A model generated the notes under the pieces. That model saw only the letters and a list, made by a program, of their open reading frames with translations. It was not told where the DNA came from and made no database searches. From JBEIUO01 sp964549785 (GTDB lineage: Bacteria > Planctomycetota > Phycisphaerae > Phycisphaerales > UBA1924): a stretch of 10,389 nt of DNA. Positions 6,317 to 10,389 of the stretch are shown here, one piece after another (within the stretch, counting starts at the first letter, position 1; every line of letters starts with the position of its first letter). A program made the position numbers and the translations under genes. The stretch covers positions 1-10,389 of the forward strand of contig CAZJXA010000109.1 in assembly GCA_964549785.1 (NCBI GenBank). Direction: 5' to 3'.

Positions 6317-7783
6317 ATGAGCAACGCTTCCACGCCCGCCCCGACCTCGGCCCCCAGCATGACCCACGGCCAGCAACTCGTCCACAGCCCGGTGATTCAA
6401 GCCGCCATTGAGACGATCGTCCGCGAAACCCGGGCGGCCTCGGCGAAGATAACCGAAACGAAGGACGGCAATCCCGGCCTGAAAGAGAGTTATGAGGCGT
6501 TGATGAAGCGGGCCGCCGACGTTCGCGGGCGTGGACTCCTGTATCCCTACCTCGGTTCGGGGTTAGGGAACGGCCCGCTCGTCGAACTCGCCGACGGCAG
6601 CGTGAAGTGGGACATGATCTGCGGGATCGGGGTCCATTTTTTCGGCCATTCCGATCCCGACACCATCCGCGCCGCCGCCCGATCGTCTCTGGACGACACC
6701 GTCAAGCAGGGGAACCTCCTCAGCAACTTTGAGGCGTACGAGTTTGGCGAAACCCTGCTGAACGAGGCCAAAAAGAACAGCCGGCTCAAATTCGCCTACG
6801 TCTCGACCAGTGGCGCCATGGCCAACGAGAACGGCCTGAAAGTATGCTTCCAGAAGCACGCCCCGGCCTCGCGGATTATCGCTTTCAAAGACTGTTTCAT
6901 GGGACGCTCCATCACCATGTGCCAAGTGGGCGACACCGCGGAATACCGCCAGGGTGTCCCCCTCAACACCCTTGTCGACTACATGCCATTCTGGGACCAG
7001 GCCGCCGCGGACCGGATGGGCGGGACGCGGTTCATCGACATGGGGGTTGCTCACCTCACGCAATATCTCGACCGCTATCCGGGTCAGCATGCCTGCTTCA
7101 TCTTTGAACTCTGTCAGGGAGAGGGCGGCTTCAACGTCGGCAATCGCGACTACTTCAAGGCTCTTATGGACGTGTGCAAAGCCCGCCGCGTCGCGATCTG
7201 GGACGACGAGATTCAGACCTTCGGCCGCACCCACCGCATGTTCGCCTACGAACACTTCAATCTCGGCGAATACGTTGACGTCTTCTGCGTCGGCAAGATG
7301 ACGCAGGCCTGCGTCACCTGCTTCACAGAGGAATACAACCCCAAGCCCGGCCTGCTCTCGGGAACCTTCACCGGCGAAGGCCTCTCGTTCCGGGTCGGCC
7401 AGCGCATCATCGAGCGCCTCCGCGACGGCGATTACTATGGCGATGACGGCCGCTTCGCCCGCCATCATGCCCTCTTCCGGGAGCACGCCAAAGGCCTTAT
7501 CGGTCGGCACCCGGAGTGGTTCCCCACGGTCCCCGACCTCGGTGCCAACTCCGATTCTCTCGTTGGCGGCTTGGGCGGGATGATGCGTCTTACCCCGTTC
7601 GGCGGCAAGAAAGACAAGGTCGCCGCGGCGTGCAAAGCCTGCTTCGAGGAAGGCGTCATCCTCTTCTACTGCGGCCACGGACCCTACCACGTCCGCATGT
7701 TGCCCCCGATGCCCGTCATGGACGAAGCGCACTGGCCCAAGGTGTTCACGTGCCTTGAGCGCGGCCTCGCGAAAGTCGGCTGA
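6317..7783 (+). CDS. Class III PLP-dependent aminotransferase (possible beta-alanine / omega-amino acid aminotransferase)
   Basis: Cytosolic fold-type I PLP enzyme of 488 residues, aminotransferase class III (PF00202). Visible landmarks: TSGAMANENGLK at 164-175, the phosphate-binding turn equivalent to SGxEANE; QGEGGF at 267-272; D297 in IWDDEIQTFGRT, which pairs with the PLP pyridine nitrogen; and the Schiff-base Lys at K327 in CVGKMTQ. The residues after K327 are TQACVTCF instead of the glycine-rich run usual for ornithine or omega-aminotransferases; a KxTQxC pattern is reminiscent of lysine epsilon-aminotransferase. Next to the beta-ureidopropionase-like gene it would most simply convert beta-alanine to malonate semialdehyde, but GABA, lysine or putrescine are alternatives. 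The first 20 residues are Ser/Pro/Thr-rich, and an in-frame ATG at codon 15 (6359) could be the start instead; GGAG at 6303-6306, 10 bases upstream, favours 6317. The gene ends 16 bases before the stop of the convergent FUN14 gene. Confidence 0.9.
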   Translation: MSNASTPAPTSAPSMTHGQQLVHSPVIQAAIETIVRETRAASAKITETKDGNPGLKESYEALMKRAADVRGRGLLYPYLGSGLGNGPLVELADGSVKWDMICGIGVHFFGHSDPDTIRAAARSSLDDTVKQGNLLSNFEAYEFGETLLNEAKKNSRLKFAYVSTSGAMANENGLKVCFQKHAPASRIIAFKDCFMGRSITMCQVGDTAEYRQGVPLNTLVDYMPFWDQAAADRMGGTRFIDMGVAHLTQYLDRYPGQHACFIFELCQGEGGFNVGNRDYFKALMDVCKARRVAIWDDEIQTFGRTHRMFAYEHFNLGEYVDVFCVGKMTQACVTCFTEEYNPKPGLLSGTFTGEGLSFRVGQRIIERLRDGDYYGDDGRFARHHALFREHAKGLIGRHPEWFPTVPDLGANSDSLVGGLGGMMRLTPFGGKKDKVAAACKACFEEGVILFYCGHGPYHVRMLPPMPVMDEAHWPKVFTCLERGLAKVG

Positions 7784-7799
7784 TTCGCGGCGTCTTGGG

Positions 7800-8306
7800 T
7801 CAGCCCGCTTTGCGAAACCCCGAGACGAACCCAAAGGCCGCGGCGCTTCCGGAAGGCAAATACCCGGTGGCGAATGCCTTGACGCTTGAAAATTGAGAGG
7901 AGAGCCAACCGCTCACCTGCCCGTACTCCCGCTCCATCGCGGCCCATTTGATATCGACCATCCCCGCGTACTGCAAGCCAAAGAGCAGCAGCGCGATAAA
8001 CCCCGCAAATAGCAGCGCCAGCTTGAAAACCGTCCGCAGCGCGTACGCCGCGACGAACGCCACGAAGAAACTGAATCCCAGCCGAAACACCGCCTGCGAC
8101 CATTCGGCTGGAGCGGGTTCGTCGGCCGACCGCACCTCGTTGGAGAACGACGAAATGCCCGATCGCGGCGTCGTTGGCTGGCTCGGCATCACCAGCGGCA
8201 ACACCAGTCCACTCAGCATTAGTACGACCGACACCGCGAGCAGCAGTTTGATCCAACCGGGGAATCGCGGTCGGACTGACGGGCCGGGTGTCGCAGTGTC
8301 GCTCAT
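7800..8306 (-). CDS. FUN14-family small membrane protein
   Basis: Predicted 168-residue inner-membrane protein. A first transmembrane segment lies at about 19-40, followed by a Pro/Ser-rich soluble stretch (41-68). Two further hydrophobic segments are at about 71-92 and 94-114, then GMVDIKW at 115-121, which matches the Gly-hydrophobic-x-Asp-Trp element that closes the FUN14 (PF04930) helical pair. A C-terminal hydrophobic, Gly-containing segment ending in GFVSGFRKAG resembles the end of the family. FUN14 in eukaryotes includes the mitophagy receptor FUNDC1; the bacterial function is unknown. The ATG at 8304-8306 is chosen because the open frame upstream of it (to 8558) overlaps the promoter side of the divergent thioredoxin gene and encodes Arg/Ala-rich, non-conserved sequence. 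No Shine-Dalgarno is visible. It converges on the aminotransferase gene. Confidence 0.72.
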   Translation of the reverse strand: MSDTATPGPSVRPRFPGWIKLLLAVSVVLMLSGLVLPLVMPSQPTTPRSGISSFSNEVRSADEPAPAEWSQAVFRLGFSFFVAFVAAYALRTVFKLALLFAGFIALLLFGLQYAGMVDIKWAAMEREYGQVSGWLSSQFSSVKAFATGYLPSGSAAAFGFVSGFRKAG

Positions 8307-8379
8307 GCCGCATTGTTCGCTATTCGGGCGGTCGCGGATGGAGGCGACGGCGGACTCGCATTCTGCCTCCGGAACAGCC

Positions 8380-8399
8380 GTCAGACTCCCGCGTCTGAC
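8380..8399. repeat. Perfect 7-bp inverted repeat upstream of thioredoxin gene
   Basis: GTCAGAC (8380-8386) pairs with GTCTGAC (8393-8399) around the loop TCCCGC. It lies 67 bases before the thioredoxin ATG. It could be an operator half-site pair, an mRNA hairpin, or a copy of a dispersed palindromic repeat. Confidence 0.5.
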
Positions 8400-8416
8400 A
8401 TTGAGGCAATCTCTTT

Positions 8417-8435
8417 CGTCGCGATTTTCGCGACG
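8417..8435. repeat. Perfect 8-bp inverted repeat in thioredoxin leader
   Basis: CGTCGCGA (8417-8424) pairs with TCGCGACG (8428-8435) around TTT. The 3' arm ends 31 bases before the ATG and 20 bases before the Shine-Dalgarno, so the hairpin would sit in the 5' untranslated leader if transcription starts upstream of it; it could alternatively be a protein-binding palindrome. Confidence 0.55.
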
Positions 8436-8455
8436 GCATCGCCTCGAAGTCCCTC

Positions 8456-8459
8456 GGAG
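8456..8459 (+). promoter_or_regulatory. Ribosome binding site deciding the thioredoxin start
   Basis: GGAG lies 7 bases before the ATG at 8467. The frame stays open upstream to 7948, opposite the FUN14 gene, so this site together with the signal peptide directly after the ATG fixes the start. Confidence 0.65.
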
Positions 8460-8466
8460 TTTTCGC

Positions 8467-9684
8467 ATGTTGACTGTGGCCGCTCGCGTCTCCCGAATCG
8501 CGCTTTTGTGCGCTTGCGTCGGCTCGGCGGCCTCCTCGGCGCAGACCGCCGACCTCAATCAAGGCGCCAAGCCCGATGCACCCTCCGCCGCGGCCCCGCA
8601 ACCCGCGGCCCAGCCCACCGACGCGCTGCCCAAAGAAGAGGGGCCGACCCTCAAGGTTGGCTCAAAGGCACCGGCGATCAAGGTCGCCAAGTGGATCAAG
8701 GGCGATGAGATCAAGGAACTCGCTACCGACCGCGTCTACGTCGTCGAGTTCTGGGCGACGTGGTGCGGCCCTTGCAAGAAATCCATCCCTCACCTCACCA
8801 AACTCGCCGCCGAACTGAAGGACACGGTCACCTTTGTCGGAGTCAGCGTGTGGGAAACCCCGCCCGAAGACACCTCCTCGGAATACCTCCCCAAGGTCGA
8901 GGAGTTCGTCACCAAGATGGGCGACAAGATGATCTACTCGGTCGCCGCCGACACCGCCGAACACGACATGGCCGACATGTGGATGGCCGCCTCGGGTCAG
9001 CAAGGCATCCCCGCCGCGTTCATCGTCAAGAACGGCATCGTTCAATGGATCGGGCACCCACTGGACGGCATGGACGCCGCGCTCACGCAGATCGTCGCAG
9101 GAACCTTCGACCCCGCTGATGAAGTCGTGCGCAAGGCCAAGGCCGCGGAGGCCATGGGAGCCAAGCAGGCCATCTTCCAGAAGGTCACCGAGTTGGCGGA
9201 CAGCGGCGACAAGCGCAGCGCCGTTGTGGAACTCGAAAAATTGATCGCCGTCGAGGAGCAAGCGGACGGCAAGAACTTCCTGAACCGCCTTAAGTTTGAT
9301 CTCATCCTTGGCTTTGATGAAGCCGCCGGCTACGCCTTCGGCAAGGAAGCCGCTGCAGGCCCGCTCCGCGACGACGGCTTCAGTCAGTATGTGATGGCGG
9401 AACGGATCCTTACCGATGAAAATCTCAAAGCCCCGGACTACGCCTTCGCTCTCGTCCTCGCCGAACGCGCTGCGGCCACCTGGGAGGACGAAGAGACCAA
9501 GCCGATGGTCCTGGACGTCGTCGGTTACGCCCACTTTAAATCGGGCCACGTCGACCGCGCGATCGAGGTTCAGGACGGTGTTCTGCGCGACGCCCAAGCG
9601 GCGACCAACGCCAACCCGAACTTTTTAGAGCACGCGAAAGAAAACATGGCGCTCTACCAAAAGGCCAAAACCGAAGGGAAGTAA
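8467..9684 (+). CDS. Exported TlpA-like thioredoxin-fold protein with helical C-terminal extension
   Basis: Protein of 405 residues. An N-terminal signal peptide (about 1-25, Arg near the start, then a hydrophobic core with LLCACVG, probable cut ASSA-Q) directs it out of the cytoplasm; a lipobox reading at C17 is weak. Residues 30-58 are an Ala/Pro/Gln-rich linker. The thioredoxin-like domain (about 61-212) carries FWATWCGPC at 95-103 with redox cysteines C100 and C103, and the cis-proline P182 in GIPAAF. It probably acts as an envelope thiol-disulfide oxidoreductase of the TlpA/ResA type, reducing or isomerising disulfides or serving cytochrome maturation. Residues about 215-405 are mainly helical with Ala-rich pairs (for example 249-265 and 350-373) that look TPR-like, suggesting a protein-binding module. 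Family members without this extension are usually under 200 residues. The start is supported by GGAG 7 bases upstream. It converges with the ABC-2 permease gene, 20 bases apart. Confidence 0.88.
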   Translation: MLTVAARVSRIALLCACVGSAASSAQTADLNQGAKPDAPSAAAPQPAAQPTDALPKEEGPTLKVGSKAPAIKVAKWIKGDEIKELATDRVYVVEFWATWCGPCKKSIPHLTKLAAELKDTVTFVGVSVWETPPEDTSSEYLPKVEEFVTKMGDKMIYSVAADTAEHDMADMWMAASGQQGIPAAFIVKNGIVQWIGHPLDGMDAALTQIVAGTFDPADEVVRKAKAAEAMGAKQAIFQKVTELADSGDKRSAVVELEKLIAVEEQADGKNFLNRLKFDLILGFDEAAGYAFGKEAAAGPLRDDGFSQYVMAERILTDENLKAPDYAFALVLAERAAATWEDEETKPMVLDVVGYAHFKSGHVDRAIEVQDGVLRDAQAATNANPNFLEHAKENMALYQKAKTEGK

Positions 9685-9704
9685 CGGGACGCCCAGCGCG
9701 GCGA

Positions 9705-10389
9705 CTATTGCTCGGTCCACTTCATCGCGGCGGTCCCGATCACAAACCCGATCACGCCGATCCCGAGGAGGATTCCTACGGGCAGCAGCATCTGCTGGAA
9801 GGTGAAACCGCGCCACATGCCCCCTTCCACCGCCTCGACGGCCCACTTGAAGGGGCTGATCCCGCTGACGGTCTTCATGAACGTCGGCATAAAGAAAACC
9901 GGGATCGTCCCGCCGCCGATCATCGCCAGCACCAGCACCACGGCTCGACCGTACCCCTGCGCCGCGCCCTCGGTCCGAGACAGCCCGGCCATCAGCATCA
10001 TGATGCCGGTGAAGCCGGTGGAGGCGGCCAGCATGGCCAGAATGGTGAATCCGGGGTTGAGGAAGCGTGATTTGAAGACCAGGACCGCCAGCAGGACGAG
10101 AAGGGCTTGAACGAGGAGGCATGAAACGAAGCAGGCGAGGGCCTTGCCCGCGAGGATCTGGCCGCGAGAGATGGGGGCGGTAGTGAGGCGGGTGAGGGTT
10201 CCTTTGGTGCGTTCCTCGGCGAGGGAGGCACCGAACGCCATGATGCAACCCATGAGGCCCCAGACGACGCCCTGCGGGAACGAGATTTCGAAGGAACTGC
10301 GTGGTCGTTTGCGGTCGATGAGGAGTTCGCGGGTGGTGACGGTGATGGGAGCCCAACCGCCGTCGGCGGGGGCGGCGGCTGTAGTGGGG
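9705..10389 (-). CDS. ABC-2 type transporter permease, C-terminal part (5' end outside window)
   Basis: The minus-strand frame is open from its TAG stop (9705-9707) to the window edge, giving 227 visible residues of the C-terminal half of an ABC-2 family permease. The diagnostic element EERTKGTLTRL followed by APIS (visible residues 58-74) lies after the first visible hydrophobic segment, as in NatB/YhaP and drug- or polysaccharide-export permeases. Hydrophobic segments lie at about 40-57, 83-107, 115-137, 148-170 and 202-222. The FFMP and SPFKWAVEA motifs before the last segment are also family-typical. The protein sits in the inner membrane and would work with an ATP-binding subunit, probably encoded to the right of the window. 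The substrate cannot be told from this part. An internal ATG at 10251-10253 is not the start, because family-typical sequence (SFEISFPQG) continues upstream of it. Confidence 0.88.
   Translation of the reverse strand, partial: PTTAAAPADGGWAPITVTTRELLIDRKRPRSSFEISFPQGVVWGLMGCIMAFGASLAEERTKGTLTRLTTAPISRGQILAGKALACFVSCLLVQALLVLLAVLVFKSRFLNPGFTILAMLAASTGFTGIMMLMAGLSRTEGAAQGYGRAVVLVLAMIGGGTIPVFFMPTFMKTVSGISPFKWAVEAVEGGMWRGFTFQQMLLPVGILLGIGVIGFVIGTAAMKWTEQ

Larger units (their letters stand above)
8307..8466. promoter_or_regulatory. Divergent intergenic region, FUN14 / thioredoxin, with two hairpins
   Basis: Outward-read genes flank this 160-base gap. It holds two perfect inverted repeats, described separately. 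TTGAGG at 8401-8406 resembles a -35 box, but 17 bases downstream there is no acceptable -10 (ATTTTC overlapping the second hairpin), so no promoter is assigned. Confidence 0.4.

Noticed and set aside
5060..6400. Long minus-strand open frame opposite the amidohydrolase gene
   Set aside because: It overlaps the catalytic coding sequence of the plus-strand gene, and its translation shows no recognisable domain; it is a GC-skew artefact.
6563..7834. Long minus-strand open frame opposite the aminotransferase gene
   Set aside because: The plus-strand frame has an intact PLP active site; the antisense product has no motif and ends inside the coding sequence.
8401..8429. Sigma-70-like promoter TTGAGG / ATTTTC
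   Set aside because: The spacing is right at 17 bases, but the -10 box lacks the conserved A at position 2 and overlaps a hairpin.
7948..8466. N-terminal extension of the thioredoxin gene by 173 codons
   Set aside because: The extension lies opposite the FUN14 gene and is non-conserved in style. A signal peptide and a GGAG ribosome binding site mark the start at 8467.

Overview
This is a GC-rich bacterial chromosomal window with seven recognisable protein genes (one cut by the right edge). There are no RNA genes, no CRISPR array, and no transposase or phage gene. The gene mix suggests a Planctomycetota-like bacterium: a secreted M61 peptidase with a PDZ domain, two TerC-type membrane proteins, a FUN14-family protein, and mostly weak or absent Shine-Dalgarno sites. 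That assignment is an inference from gene style, not a marker-gene result.

Layout. Bases 1-368 hold no gene I can support; they contain inverted repeats and a degenerate purine-rich repeat. Three minus-strand genes follow in the transcribed order M61-PDZ peptidase (5189 to 3210), canonical TerC protein (2981 to 1872) and divergent TerC protein fused to a PGPGW-type membrane domain (1814 to 369). The two TerC genes are 57 bases apart and probably form an operon; the peptidase lies 228 bases upstream on the same strand.

A 170-base divergent intergenic region (5190-5359) separates the peptidase from a plus-strand pair 42 bases apart. The pair is a beta-ureidopropionase-like nitrilase-superfamily enzyme (5360-6274) and a class III PLP aminotransferase (6317-7783). 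Together they could take N-carbamoyl-beta-alanine to beta-alanine and on to malonate semialdehyde, the last steps of reductive pyrimidine breakdown. The aminotransferase substrate is not proven by sequence.

A small FUN14-family membrane protein (8306 to 7800, minus) converges on the aminotransferase. It diverges from an exported TlpA-like thioredoxin with a long helical C-terminal extension (8467-9684, plus); their 160-base shared upstream region carries two perfect hairpins. Converging on the thioredoxin gene is the C-terminal part of an ABC-2 type transporter permease (minus), truncated by the window end.

Most of the window is ordinary core or accessory metabolism and envelope function. 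The points most worth a second look are the tandem TerC pair with altered motifs and a domain fusion, the metallopeptidase/TerC gene order, the unusual active-site surroundings of the aminotransferase, and the hairpins upstream of the thioredoxin gene. I did not find convincing evidence of an entirely new system.
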